The notes under the pieces were generated by a model. That model was not told the DNA's origin. It made no database searches and saw nothing but the letters and a program-made list of their open reading frames with translations. A program made the position numbers and the translations under genes. Of a DNA stretch of 11,139 nucleotides, positions 1 through 7,623 are shown piece by piece. How positions within the stretch are numbered: position 1 is the first letter of the stretch; each line of letters opens with the position of its first letter. The stretch is taken from positions 1-11,139 of the forward strand of contig JAAEQP010001503.1 of assembly GCA_024231375.1 (NCBI GenBank), given 5' to 3'. Source of the DNA: a bacterium. Lineage in GTDB: Bacteria > Hydrogenedentota > Hydrogenedentia > Hydrogenedentiales > SLHB01.

Positions 1-2
1 CC

Positions 3-65
3 GCGAAAGAAGCCAGGGACAGACCCGTCTCGCTGCGCTCGCTGGGGTCAGTCCCGCTCTTTCGC
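3..65. repeat. REP-like imperfect inverted repeat (hairpin)
   Basis: The outer arms GCGAAAGA (3-10) and TCTTTCGC (58-65) are perfect reverse complements. Inside them GGGACAGACCC (16-26) faces GGGGTCAGTCCC (44-55), which pairs with one mismatch and a small offset. Together they could fold into a long stem with a roughly 17-nt loop. GC-rich palindromes with GGGAC/GTCCC tips are typical of REP elements mobilised by REP-associated tyrosine transposases. No such transposase is in the window, so the mobile origin is inferred. Confidence 0.55.
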
Positions 66-204
66 TTCTGTTTTCGCGCACATGTGACTTCTTCAACAGC
101 CCCACAGCAACCAATTGTAGCGCCCCATCCCATCGATCTCGGCTTCGGTGAGTCGTGGTACCGCACACCGGTCCCGGACAGGGGTGGCGGGTAGTCCGAA
201 AGCG

Positions 205-274
205 GGGACAGTCCCGTCTCCGACCGCCTAGGGCGGACTCCGCTTGGTACAGGTCCCGCTCGCGCGGGGTCCCC
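205..274. repeat. Second GGGACAGTCCC-type repeat cluster
   Basis: A GGGACAGTCCC palindrome (205-215) is followed by GTCTC, as is the related core at 16-26, so the two sites look like diverged copies of one element. Next come a CCGCC/GGCGG palindrome with a 3-nt centre (224-236), a CCCGC/GCGGG hairpin with a 4-nt loop (255-268), and GGGGTCCCC (266-274). The dense string of small palindromes suggests a degenerate REP-like island or a structured non-coding stretch. Confidence 0.45.
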
Positions 275-360
275 GGTTTCTCCTTCTCCTGGCTTCTTCG
301 CGCCTTTCTCGGCTCCGTGACGGTACTTACGACAAGCGTGTGCGGCGGACGGGTGTCTTT

Positions 361-369
361 TGCTATACT
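361..369 (+). promoter_or_regulatory. Extended -10 promoter of dxs
   Basis: TGCTATACT (361-369) fits an extended -10 element (TGn followed by TATAAT-like TATACT). No good -35 hexamer lies at the expected spacing near 341-346, which agrees with the extended -10 class. Transcription would start near 376, giving a leader of about 39 nt before the dxs start codon. Confidence 0.45.
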
Positions 370-400
370 GTTTTTTCAACGCGAAGAGGCAGACTCTGGT

Positions 401-406
401 AAGGAA
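401..406 (+). promoter_or_regulatory. Ribosome binding site of dxs
   Basis: AAGGAA lies 8 nt before the ATG at 415 and fixes that start. Confidence 0.6.
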
Positions 407-414
407 CCGTTCGA

Positions 415-2346
415 ATGGCACCCTCTGAGACCCACCCGGCGGACACGGACGCCGTTGTTGACACGCCGCTGCTCGATACGATCGATGGGCCGGCCGACCT
501 GAAGAAGCTGTCGATTGACGAGCTGAAAGCGCTGGCCCATGAAATCCGATGCAGGATTATCCGTACTGCGTCCAAGAACGGCGGGCATCTGGCGCCCCAC
601 CTTGGGGTCGTGGAACTGACGATCGCTATCCACTATGTCTTCGACACGCCCCGCGACAAGCTGATCTGGGATGTGGGCCACCAATGCTACGCCCACAAAC
701 TGGTCACCGGTCGACGGGACCAGTTCGACACCATCCGCAAGAAGGGTGGATTGAGCGGATATCCGAAGATCGATGAGAGCGACTGCGACGCGTTCGGGAC
801 GGGCCACAGTTCCACGTCGATTTCGGCGGCACTGGGTATGGCCGTGGCGCGCGACCGACGCGGGAGCAGCGAACGGGCCATCGCCGTCATCGGCGACGGC
901 GCCATCACGGGTGGCATGGCCTTCGAAGCCTTGGCCCACGCCGGACATCTCGGCACGGACCTCTTGGTCGTTCTAAACGACAACAAGATGTCCATTTCGC
1001 CCAGCGAAGGCGCCCTGTCCGCCTACTTCAGCCGGCTCATCACCGGCGGGTTGTACAACAAGGCCCGCGAAGACGCCCACGCCTTCATGGAACGCATGCT
1101 GGGCAAGGGACTCATCACCCGGGCTGCCTCACGTCTCGAGCACTCGCTGAAAGGATTCCTTACCCCGGGCAGCCTGTTCGAGGAACTGGGCCTCAAGTAC
1201 GTCGGTCCCGTGGACGGCCACGATCTCGATACACTCATCGAATGCTTTACCAATCTCAAGGGCCTGCACCGGCCCGTATTCTTCCACGTGGTCACCACGA
1301 AGGGGAAGGGGTATCAGTACGCCGAAGAAGATCCCACCCTTTACCACGGCGTGAAGGCTTTCAATATCGAGACCGGTGAATTCGAATCGCCCAAGACGGC
1401 CGACGAAAAGCCCAAGGCCAAGACCTTCACCGACGTGTTCGCCGCGTCGCTTATCGACGAATTCGAGACCGACCCGAGCGTGGTGGGCATCACGGCCGCC
1501 ATGCCGACGGGCACGGGACTGTCCAAGGTCGCGCAACGCTTCCCCGACCGCGTGTACGATGTGGGGATCTGCGAGCAGCACGCCGTGACCTTCGCGGCCG
1601 GCCTGGCGGCCTCGGGCGCACGTCCTGTCTGCGCCATCTACTCGACCTTCCTCCAGCGCGGCTACGACCAACTGCTCCACGACGTCTGCATGCAGAACCT
1701 TCCCGTGGTCTTCGCCATCGACCGCGCGGGCGCCGTGGGCGAGGACAGTCCGACCCAGCAGGGGGCCTTCGACCTGTCGTTTCTGCGCGTGGTACCCAAA
1801 CTGCCCGTGCTGGCGCCGCGTGATGGCGTCGATCTCTCGGCCATGCTCAAGTGGAGCCTCAAGCAGCCGGGTCCTGTGGCCATTCGCTACGCGCGAAGCG
1901 CCGCGCCCACCATCGGCGACGCCGAACGCCCGTCAGACGTCCTGTCGGCGCAAACGTTGCGCGATGGAACCGACGCGGTTCTCCTGGGTGTGGGTCCCAT
2001 CCTGGCGGCCTGCCTCCAGGCGGCCGAATCGCTCGCTTCGGAAGGACTCTCGGTGCGCGTGGTCGATGCTCGATGCTGCAAGCCTTTGGATGCCGACATG
2101 CTGGACGAGATCAAGGGCCTGCCAATCCTGACCGTCGAAGAGAACAGCCTGCTGGGTGGGTTTGGTACGGCGGTCATGGAACACTACGCGGAGCAGGGCC
2201 AACTCGACTCCGTCCGGCTCAAGCGGCTCGGGTTCCCCGACACCTATCCGCCACACGCCTCCCGCGACGAGCAACTGACGGATCTGGGCCTCGATGGACC
2301 AGGTATCGCCAACAGTGTTCGCGCCTTTCTAGACGCTTTGAAATAA
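415..2346 (+). CDS. dxs: 1-deoxy-D-xylulose-5-phosphate synthase
   Basis: A 643-residue cytoplasmic, thiamine-diphosphate-dependent enzyme that condenses pyruvate with glyceraldehyde 3-phosphate to form DXP. This is the first step of the MEP isoprenoid pathway, and DXP also feeds thiamine and in many bacteria pyridoxal phosphate synthesis. Visible signatures are the GTGHSSTSIS segment (128-137), the ThDP/Mg binding motif GDGAITGGM (160-168) through NDN (188-190), the pyrimidine-domain segment GICEQHA (384-390) with the catalytic Glu387, IDRAG (435-439), and a C-terminal transketolase-like domain with EENSLLGGFGTAV. The length is near the usual 620-640; the first roughly 25 residues are a variable extension. 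The ATG at 415 is supported by AAGGAA at 401-406 with 8-nt spacing. It stands alone: the next gene has its own promoter. Confidence 0.97.
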   Translation: MAPSETHPADTDAVVDTPLLDTIDGPADLKKLSIDELKALAHEIRCRIIRTASKNGGHLAPHLGVVELTIAIHYVFDTPRDKLIWDVGHQCYAHKLVTGRRDQFDTIRKKGGLSGYPKIDESDCDAFGTGHSSTSISAALGMAVARDRRGSSERAIAVIGDGAITGGMAFEALAHAGHLGTDLLVVLNDNKMSISPSEGALSAYFSRLITGGLYNKAREDAHAFMERMLGKGLITRAASRLEHSLKGFLTPGSLFEELGLKYVGPVDGHDLDTLIECFTNLKGLHRPVFFHVVTTKGKGYQYAEEDPTLYHGVKAFNIETGEFESPKTADEKPKAKTFTDVFAASLIDEFETDPSVVGITAAMPTGTGLSKVAQRFPDRVYDVGICEQHAVTFAAGLAASGARPVCAIYSTFLQRGYDQLLHDVCMQNLPVVFAIDRAGAVGEDSPTQQGAFDLSFLRVVPKLPVLAPRDGVDLSAMLKWSLKQPGPVAIRYARSAAPTIGDAERPSDVLSAQTLRDGTDAVLLGVGPILAACLQAAESLASEGLSVRVVDARCCKPLDADMLDEIKGLPILTVEENSLLGGFGTAVMEHYAEQGQLDSVRLKRLGFPDTYPPHASRDEQLTDLGLDGPGIANSVRAFLDALK

Positions 2347-2378
2347 CGCACTCGCCGGGCGAGCGCTGGACAAAGCGA

Positions 2379-2407
2379 TTGTCACGAGCCTCGGTTTGGG
2401 GTATGCT
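2379..2407 (+). promoter_or_regulatory. Sigma70-like promoter of the diguanylate cyclase gene
   Basis: TTGTCA (2379-2384) and TATGCT (2402-2407) are separated by exactly 17 bp. The predicted transcription start is near 2414, downstream of the ATG at 2410, so translation should begin at the ATG at 2476. The promoter lies in the 129-bp gap after dxs, so the cyclase is probably transcribed independently. Confidence 0.55.
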
Positions 2408-2475
2408 CGGTGGCACGATTTCAAGGCTCACGGCTTCATTCAGATTCAGTTCCACGCCATGAAGGTGACCGTAGT

Positions 2476-5148
2476 ATGAAGTGGCATTCTCCATTTTCGC
2501 GCCTGCCCATCCGATCCAAGCTGCTGGTCGGGTACACGGCCGCCTTTCTTCTGGCTACGTTCGTCGGGAACGCCCTGCTGTATTCCGTGGTGCGTCACGC
2601 CATCGAGCGCAACATCGAGAGCGAACTGCAGGTCTCCACCGCGGGCATATTGAACATGGTCAAGACCGCCGCGACTTCCTCCATTCGCAGTCACTTGCGG
2701 GGCGTGTGCGAGTCGGGGCTGCAGATCGTTCAGTACCATCACGGCCGCTACCTGTCCGGTGCCATTACCGAAGAGATGGCCAAGGCGGAAGCCGCCGAGG
2801 ATCTGCTCAATCTATCCATCGGCGAGACAGGATACGTGTACTGCGTGGACACTAGCGGCGTCCTTCGCGTTCATCCTGAGCCGACCCTCGTCGGGGAAGA
2901 TATCTCGGAGAACGAGTTTGTTGGCATTCAGAAACGGGAACGCACCGGCTACATTGAATACGATTGGGCCAATCCAGGTGAGGAAACGACTCGGGCCAAG
3001 GCCCTCTACATGACCTACTTCGGCCCTTGGGACTGGATTGTCTCCGCCTCGTCCTATCGTGACGAGTTCGAGGGATTGTTCAGCGTAGACGATTTCCGTG
3101 ACCGAGTCCTTTCCATCACTTTCGGAGAAACAGGCTACCCCTACGTCATGGACAGCCAGGGAAACCTGATCATCCATCCCAAACTCGAGGGTACCAACAT
3201 CTACGACTCGCGCGACTCTTCGGGCCGCATGTTCATCCGCGAGATATGCGCTCGAAAGAACGGCAAGATCGTCTACCCTTGGCGCAATCCCGGTGAGCCC
3301 GAGCCGCGCGAGAAGCTCGTCATCTTCAACTACATCCCCGAGTTGGATTGGATCGTGGCGTCCTCCAGCTATTTGGAGGAGTTCTACACGCCCCTGCAGA
3401 CCATCGGATATACCATGCTGGCTACGGTGGGACTCATGCTCCTGCTCGTGCTTCCGGTCACTTGGTGGCTGTCCACATCCATCACCGCACCGCTCCATGC
3501 CATCATGCGCAGGTTTGCCCATGGGACCGAGGGGGACATGTCGGGCCGGCTGGATACCACACAGGGCGGCGAGATCGGCCAGCTTGCCGGGTATTACAAC
3601 ACATTCATGGAATACCTGGAGAGTTCGAGCCGTCGGCTCACGGAATCGGAGGAGAACTACCGCGGCCTGTTCGAGAATGCAGCCGAGGGCATCTTTCGCG
3701 CCGGTGCGGACGGGGCGTTTCTGAGCGTCAACCCCGCCCTGGCGACCATGTTGGGCTACCCCAATCCCCAGTCGCTGATGAGGAGCGGTCGCGATCAGGG
3801 CCGCCGTCTTCTGGCAAACGGTCCCCCAGACACCAACGTCGCAATGCTGCTGGACGAAAAAGGAGAAGTGCGTGGGCAGGAGATTCTGTTCCCGCGAACT
3901 GATGGAAAGGAAGTCTGGCTCTCGATCAACGCCCGGGCGGTACGCGGTTCTGAGGGAAAGGTTGTGCGCCTGGAGGGGTTCGCGTCGGACATCACCGGTC
4001 GCAGGCGGATGGAGGACGAGCAGCGAGAGACCCAACTCGAACTGGAGCACCGGGTGGAGGACCGCACCGCCGAGCTCTCCAGTTGGGTGAGCGAGCTGGA
4101 GCGGAGCAACGCTGAGGGAGCCCTCCTGCGCGAAATGGGCGCGATGCTCCAGGTCTGTCGGCAGGAGGATGAAGCAATACCGGTCGTGGACAAATATCTG
4201 CGGCTGTTCTTCCCCGATGATACGGCCGTTCTTTACACACAAGATGCTGAGGATCGGTTGCTATTCGTACCCGTGGCTGGAGACGATGTAGACACCGAAT
4301 CCTCACGACCGCCTCTGATCCGCGACGAGTGCTGGGCGTTCCGTCAAGGGAAACCTTATCTGCTGATGAATCCCGGCGATGGTGTCCCCTGCAGCCACAC
4401 GGGCGATAGCCAATGCAATCGCGCTGAGAACGGTTCCCTGTGCGTTCCCTTGGTCGCCCAAGAGGAATCGACGGGCCTCCTGCACATCGAGTTTGGGGCT
4501 CCTCAGGACGAGGGGACTGCCCCCGGCTCGGACACACACAACGCCCTGGTGGCGCACAAGCAACGGCTCGCCGTGACCATCGCCGAGCACTTGGCGCTGG
4601 CCCTGTCCAACCTCAAGCTGCGCGAGACCCTCCGAATCCAGTCCATCCAAGATCCCCTCACCGGCCTCTTCAACCGCCGGTACCTCGAGGAGTCGATGGG
4701 GCGAGAGATGAGTCGGCTGCGGCGCCAAGGAACGTCCATCGGCGTCATCATGGCCGACCTGGATCACTTCAAACGAGTCAACGACTCGCACGGTCACGAA
4801 GCCGGAGATGCGGTTCTGTGCGCCTTCGGGGATTTCCTGCGCACCCAGACACGCTGCGAAGACATCGCGTGCCGGCTCGGTGGCGAAGAGTTTGCCATCG
4901 TCCTCATGGACGCTTCGATCGAGGCAACCCGGGCCAAGGCACAGGAGTTGTGCGACGGCGTGCGTGACATCATGGTGAGGCATGAGGGCGAGGAGATCCG
5001 GTTCACGATTTCCATGGGCGTCGCCGGATGCCCGGTACACGGCGAATCCCTGGAAGAGGCTCTCCAGGCCGCGGACAAGGCTCTCTATCAAGCCAAGGAG
5101 CGTGGCCGCGACAGGGTCGCTGTGTCAGAAGGGGGCGTCGGGGAATAG
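2476..5148 (+). CDS. Membrane sensor diguanylate cyclase (Cache-Cache-HAMP-PAS-GAF-GGDEF)
   Basis: This 890-residue inner-membrane sensor should make the second messenger c-di-GMP from two GTP. In order: TM1 about 15-40; an extracytoplasmic region about 41-308 with two homologous Cache-like modules (GETGY at 116-120 and 217-221, DWIV at 186-189 and 291-294); TM2 about 311-334; HAMP about 335-385; PAS about 391-507; a short coiled coil 508-550; a GAF-like domain about 550-712 with a Cys/His cluster; and a C-terminal GGDEF domain from 720. The cyclase looks active: it has DPLTGLFNRRY, DLDHFK with metal-binding Asp761, and the GGEEF signature at 802-806. An RxxD inhibitory site (Arg793-Asp796) sits at the usual spacing, so product inhibition is expected. 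There is no EAL domain. The ATG at 2476 is chosen because an AAGGTGA-like site precedes it and the promoter maps upstream; an in-frame ATG at 2410 would add 22 residues. Ligand and target are unknown. Confidence 0.93.
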   Translation: MKWHSPFSRLPIRSKLLVGYTAAFLLATFVGNALLYSVVRHAIERNIESELQVSTAGILNMVKTAATSSIRSHLRGVCESGLQIVQYHHGRYLSGAITEEMAKAEAAEDLLNLSIGETGYVYCVDTSGVLRVHPEPTLVGEDISENEFVGIQKRERTGYIEYDWANPGEETTRAKALYMTYFGPWDWIVSASSYRDEFEGLFSVDDFRDRVLSITFGETGYPYVMDSQGNLIIHPKLEGTNIYDSRDSSGRMFIREICARKNGKIVYPWRNPGEPEPREKLVIFNYIPELDWIVASSSYLEEFYTPLQTIGYTMLATVGLMLLLVLPVTWWLSTSITAPLHAIMRRFAHGTEGDMSGRLDTTQGGEIGQLAGYYNTFMEYLESSSRRLTESEENYRGLFENAAEGIFRAGADGAFLSVNPALATMLGYPNPQSLMRSGRDQGRRLLANGPPDTNVAMLLDEKGEVRGQEILFPRTDGKEVWLSINARAVRGSEGKVVRLEGFASDITGRRRMEDEQRETQLELEHRVEDRTAELSSWVSELERSNAEGALLREMGAMLQVCRQEDEAIPVVDKYLRLFFPDDTAVLYTQDAEDRLLFVPVAGDDVDTESSRPPLIRDECWAFRQGKPYLLMNPGDGVPCSHTGDSQCNRAENGSLCVPLVAQEESTGLLHIEFGAPQDEGTAPGSDTHNALVAHKQRLAVTIAEHLALALSNLKLRETLRIQSIQDPLTGLFNRRYLEESMGREMSRLRRQGTSIGVIMADLDHFKRVNDSHGHEAGDAVLCAFGDFLRTQTRCEDIACRLGGEEFAIVLMDASIEATRAKAQELCDGVRDIMVRHEGEEIRFTISMGVAGCPVHGESLEEALQAADKALYQAKERGRDRVAVSEGGVGE

Positions 5149-5176
5149 CCTGGGGAAAGCCGCCGATTTGGGGGAC

Positions 5177-6637
5177 TCACACCGACTCCATCCAGAGGTC
5201 GTCCCCCTCATGACTGATATCGGCATGGCGCACGGCGTTCTTCCGCGGCTCGAAATCCGTGGGCGAAGGCGTCGGGTATTCCTGATTGAAGCAGGCCAGG
5301 CAGAAGTCGTCCATGCCGTAGCCCGTAGAAGCCACCAGGCCCTCCAACGTCTGATACACCAGCGAATCGACCCCAAGGTACTCCGCAATTTCGTCTACCG
5401 ACATCTGCGAGCCGATGAGGCGTTCCCGTCGAGGCGTATCGATGCCGTAGTAGCAGGAGTCGATGATGGGCGGGCAACTCACCCGGAAATGGATCTCCTT
5501 CACCCCGCACTGGCGTAGCATCTTGATAATCTTGCGGGCCGTCGTGCCGCGCACGATGCTGTCGTCTACCAGCACGATTCGCTTGCCTTCAATCGCGCTT
5601 CTGGTTGGGTTGAGCTTGATCTTAACGCCGAAATCGCGGATCTGCTGATCGGGCTCGATGAACGTGCGTCCCACATAGTGGTTGCGAATGAAGCCCATGT
5701 CGAAGGGGAGGCCTGATTCGTGCGAGTAGCCTAGGGCCACCTGATTGGATGAGTCCGGAACGGCCATGACCAAGTCCGCATCAACCGCGGCGTCCTGCGC
5801 AAGCCTGCGCCCGAGTTGCTTGCGCACCTCGTCCACACTCTTGCCAAACACCACGCTGTCGGGCCGCGCCACATACACGAATTCGAAAATGCACGGCTTC
5901 GGTTTGGCGGGTGGGAACGGCTTGATCGATTCGATACCGTCCGCGGAAAGCACCACCACTTCGCCCGGCTCGACTTCGCGCACCCATTCGGCATCGATGA
6001 TATCCAGTGCGCAGGTTTCGCTGGCGAGCACGTGGGATCCGCCCAAGCGTCCGATCCATAAGGGACGGAACCCCAACGGATCGCGTGCGCCGATGATCCG
6101 GTGGCCATCTGTCGCCAGCAGACTGTACGCGCCCTTGACCCCCTGAAGCGCGTCCACGACTGCATCAACGAAACTGTCCTTCTTCGAATGCGCAATGAGG
6201 TGAATAACCACCTCGCTGTCGGTCGTCGACTGGAAAATGGCGCCGTTCGCCTCCAGATCTTCGCGCAACGTGGCGGCGTTGACAAGGTTGCCGTTGTGGG
6301 CAAGGGCCATGGACCCGTGAGCGTAGTTCGCGGCCAAGGGCTGAACGTTCTTCAGCGTGCTGGTCCCATACGTGCTGTAGCGCACATGACCGATGGCGAT
6401 GTCGCCTTTGAGCCGCGACAGCCGATGGATCTTGTTCTTGGGGAACACGTCGGAAACCAGACCGGTCCCCACGTAGCGGGTGAGGTTGCCATCCTCGCCG
6501 CTCACAATGCCGGCCCCTTCCTGGCCCCGGTGCTGGAGCGAGTACAGCCCCAGGTAGGTCAACGTAGCGGCTTCCGGATGGCCAAACACGCCGAAAACAC
6601 CACATTCTTCGTGGAGCTTGTCGTCACAGGGGTCCAT
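5177..6637 (-). CDS. purF: Amidophosphoribosyltransferase (glutamine PRPP amidotransferase)
   Basis: This 486-residue cytoplasmic enzyme catalyses the first committed step of de novo purine synthesis: PRPP plus glutamine gives 5-phosphoribosylamine. An N-terminal Ntn glutaminase domain starts with Cys12 after an 11-residue propeptide ending in EE, the same arrangement as in Bacillus subtilis PurF, so self-cleavage is expected. Other glutaminase signatures are HRGQEGAG (36-43), GHVRYST (83-89) and HNGNLVN (114-120). The phosphoribosyltransferase domain carries the PRPP loop IVLVDDSIVRGTT (354-366). Cys249, Cys395, Cys446 and Cys449 match the four ligands of the [4Fe-4S] cluster in the Bacillus-type enzyme, so this is the iron-sulfur, oxygen-sensitive class. 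The ATG at 6637 has a GAGAGGA-like site upstream. It is the last gene of the leftward cluster, 49 bp after purC, and converges on the diguanylate cyclase gene 28 bp away. Confidence 0.97.
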   Translation of the reverse strand: MDPCDDKLHEECGVFGVFGHPEAATLTYLGLYSLQHRGQEGAGIVSGEDGNLTRYVGTGLVSDVFPKNKIHRLSRLKGDIAIGHVRYSTYGTSTLKNVQPLAANYAHGSMALAHNGNLVNAATLREDLEANGAIFQSTTDSEVVIHLIAHSKKDSFVDAVVDALQGVKGAYSLLATDGHRIIGARDPLGFRPLWIGRLGGSHVLASETCALDIIDAEWVREVEPGEVVVLSADGIESIKPFPPAKPKPCIFEFVYVARPDSVVFGKSVDEVRKQLGRRLAQDAAVDADLVMAVPDSSNQVALGYSHESGLPFDMGFIRNHYVGRTFIEPDQQIRDFGVKIKLNPTRSAIEGKRIVLVDDSIVRGTTARKIIKMLRQCGVKEIHFRVSCPPIIDSCYYGIDTPRRERLIGSQMSVDEIAEYLGVDSLVYQTLEGLVASTGYGMDDFCLACFNQEYPTPSPTDFEPRKNAVRHADISHEGDDLWMESV

Positions 6638-6686
6638 GAAGCATCCTCTCAGTGGCCGGAAAAGGTACCCAATTCAATCCGATGCG

Positions 6687-7580
6687 CTACAGGTCGTCGC
6701 GGCCCGTGATGCGCCGATAGGCCTCAAGATACTTCTCGCCGGTCTTCTCAACGATGTCGTCAGGTAGCGGCGGCTGGGGCGAGTCCTTGTCCCAATCCGT
6801 AGTCTCCAGCCAATCGCGCACAAACTGCTTGTCGAAGCTGGGCTGGCCCTTTCCGGGCTCATACTGGTCCGCGGGCCAGAAGCGCGAAGAGTCGGGCGTC
6901 AGCATCTCGTCGGCGAGAACCAACGCGCCGTCCAGAACGCCGAACTCAAACTTGGTGTCGCACAGTATGATCCCGCGTTCTTGCGCGATGGAGCGGCCAC
7001 GCTCATACACGTTCAGCGCCGCTTCCGAAGCTGCCGTGCACCAGTCGGCGCCGATGATCTTCGCGGCCTCTTCGGCGGGGATGTTGATGTCGTGACCGTC
7101 CGTGGCCTTTGTGGCCGGCGTGAAGATGGGCGTCTCCAGCTTGCTGGATTCAACCAGGCCGCTCGGGAGTTTGATGCCGCACACCGACTCGTTCTGCCGG
7201 TATTCCTTCCACCCGCTCCCCGCCAAGTACCCGCGGATGACGAATTCGACGGCGAACATGTCGCATTTGTGTACCAGCATCGAGCGTCCCTCGAATTGGT
7301 CCGCGTGAGCTTGAAAGTCCTCGGGAAAGTCAGCAATGTCCGCCGAAATCAGGTGATTGCGGATGATGTCTTTGGTCTGCTCGAACCAGAACAAGGAGAT
7401 CTGCGTCAACACCTTCCCCTTGTCGGGGATGCCCACGGGATTTACCCAGTCAAAGGCCGAAATGCGGTCCGTGGCGGTGATGATGAGCGTGTCGCCCAAA
7501 TCATAGATGTCGCGGACTTTGCCCCGCGCGGCTGGCTCACGGTTCGGCAGATTCGTCTGACAAAGGGCTGCGTTACTCAT
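6687..7580 (-). CDS. purC: SAICAR synthetase (phosphoribosylaminoimidazole-succinocarboxamide synthase)
   Basis: This 297-residue cytoplasmic ligase joins CAIR and aspartate with ATP to form SAICAR in purine synthesis. It belongs to the longer roughly 300-residue type, like yeast Ade1, not the roughly 240-residue E. coli type. Signatures include GKVRDIYD (20-27), TDRISAFD (37-44), PDKGKVLTQ (52-60), VIRGYLAGSGWKEY (114-127), PATKATDGHDINI (155-167), LCDTKFEFG (206-214) and the C-terminal LADEMLTPDSSRFWPADQY (222-240). The ATG at 7580 is preferred: a strong GAGGAGG site lies 11 nt upstream and homology starts just after it. The frame stays open to 7700, but that extension would run inside the upstream glycosidase gene and looks non-native. 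It lies 43 bp after the glycosidase stop and 49 bp before purF, so co-transcription is very likely. Confidence 0.96.
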   Translation of the reverse strand: MSNAALCQTNLPNREPAARGKVRDIYDLGDTLIITATDRISAFDWVNPVGIPDKGKVLTQISLFWFEQTKDIIRNHLISADIADFPEDFQAHADQFEGRSMLVHKCDMFAVEFVIRGYLAGSGWKEYRQNESVCGIKLPSGLVESSKLETPIFTPATKATDGHDINIPAEEAAKIIGADWCTAASEAALNVYERGRSIAQERGIILCDTKFEFGVLDGALVLADEMLTPDSSRFWPADQYEPGKGQPSFDKQFVRDWLETTDWDKDSPQPPLPDDIVEKTGEKYLEAYRRITGRDDL

Positions 7581-7591
7581 GGTGATCCCGG

Positions 7592-7598
7592 CCTCCTC
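7592..7598 (-). promoter_or_regulatory. Ribosome binding site of purC
   Basis: On the minus strand GAGGAGG precedes the ATG at 7580 with an 11-nt spacer, slightly long but strongly complementary to 16S rRNA. It decides the purC start against the longer open frame. Confidence 0.55.
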
Positions 7599-7623
7599 GT
7601 TCACGTCCACTGGTTTCAAGCGA

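Larger units (their letters stand above)
1..414. other. Non-coding region upstream of dxs with REP-like repeats
   Basis: No convincing gene lies here. The stretch contains GC-rich inverted repeats with GGGAC/GTCCC cores (annotated separately at 3-65 and 205-274), a short open minus-strand frame without a start codon (93-227, see findings), and the extended -10 promoter and ribosome binding site of dxs near its right end. The only plus-strand open frame (155-502) is Arg/Pro/Ser rich, overlaps the real dxs start and has no family character, so I treat it as spurious. Confidence 0.6.

Noticed and set aside
155..502. Plus-strand open frame of 115 codons upstream of and overlapping dxs
   Set aside because: Arg/Pro/Ser-rich translation, no ribosome site, crosses the REP-like palindromes and overlaps the well-supported dxs start and promoter.
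2351..2363. CTCGCC-G-GGCGAG palindrome after dxs as a terminator
   Set aside because: The loop is too small for the full stem and no T-tract follows; it may only be a chance palindrome.
2459..2479. Six-codon open frame whose TGA overlaps the cyclase ATG
   Set aside because: It could be a coupling leader peptide, but it is too short to distinguish from chance and has no ribosome site of its own.
2812..4242. 476-codon minus-strand open frame inside the cyclase gene
   Set aside because: It is antisense to strongly conserved Cache, HAMP and PAS coding sequence, and its translation has no family character; a typical GC-rich shadow frame.
5149..5176. Terminator search in the 28-bp gap between the cyclase and purF
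   Set aside because: No stable hairpin with a T-tract is visible on either strand.
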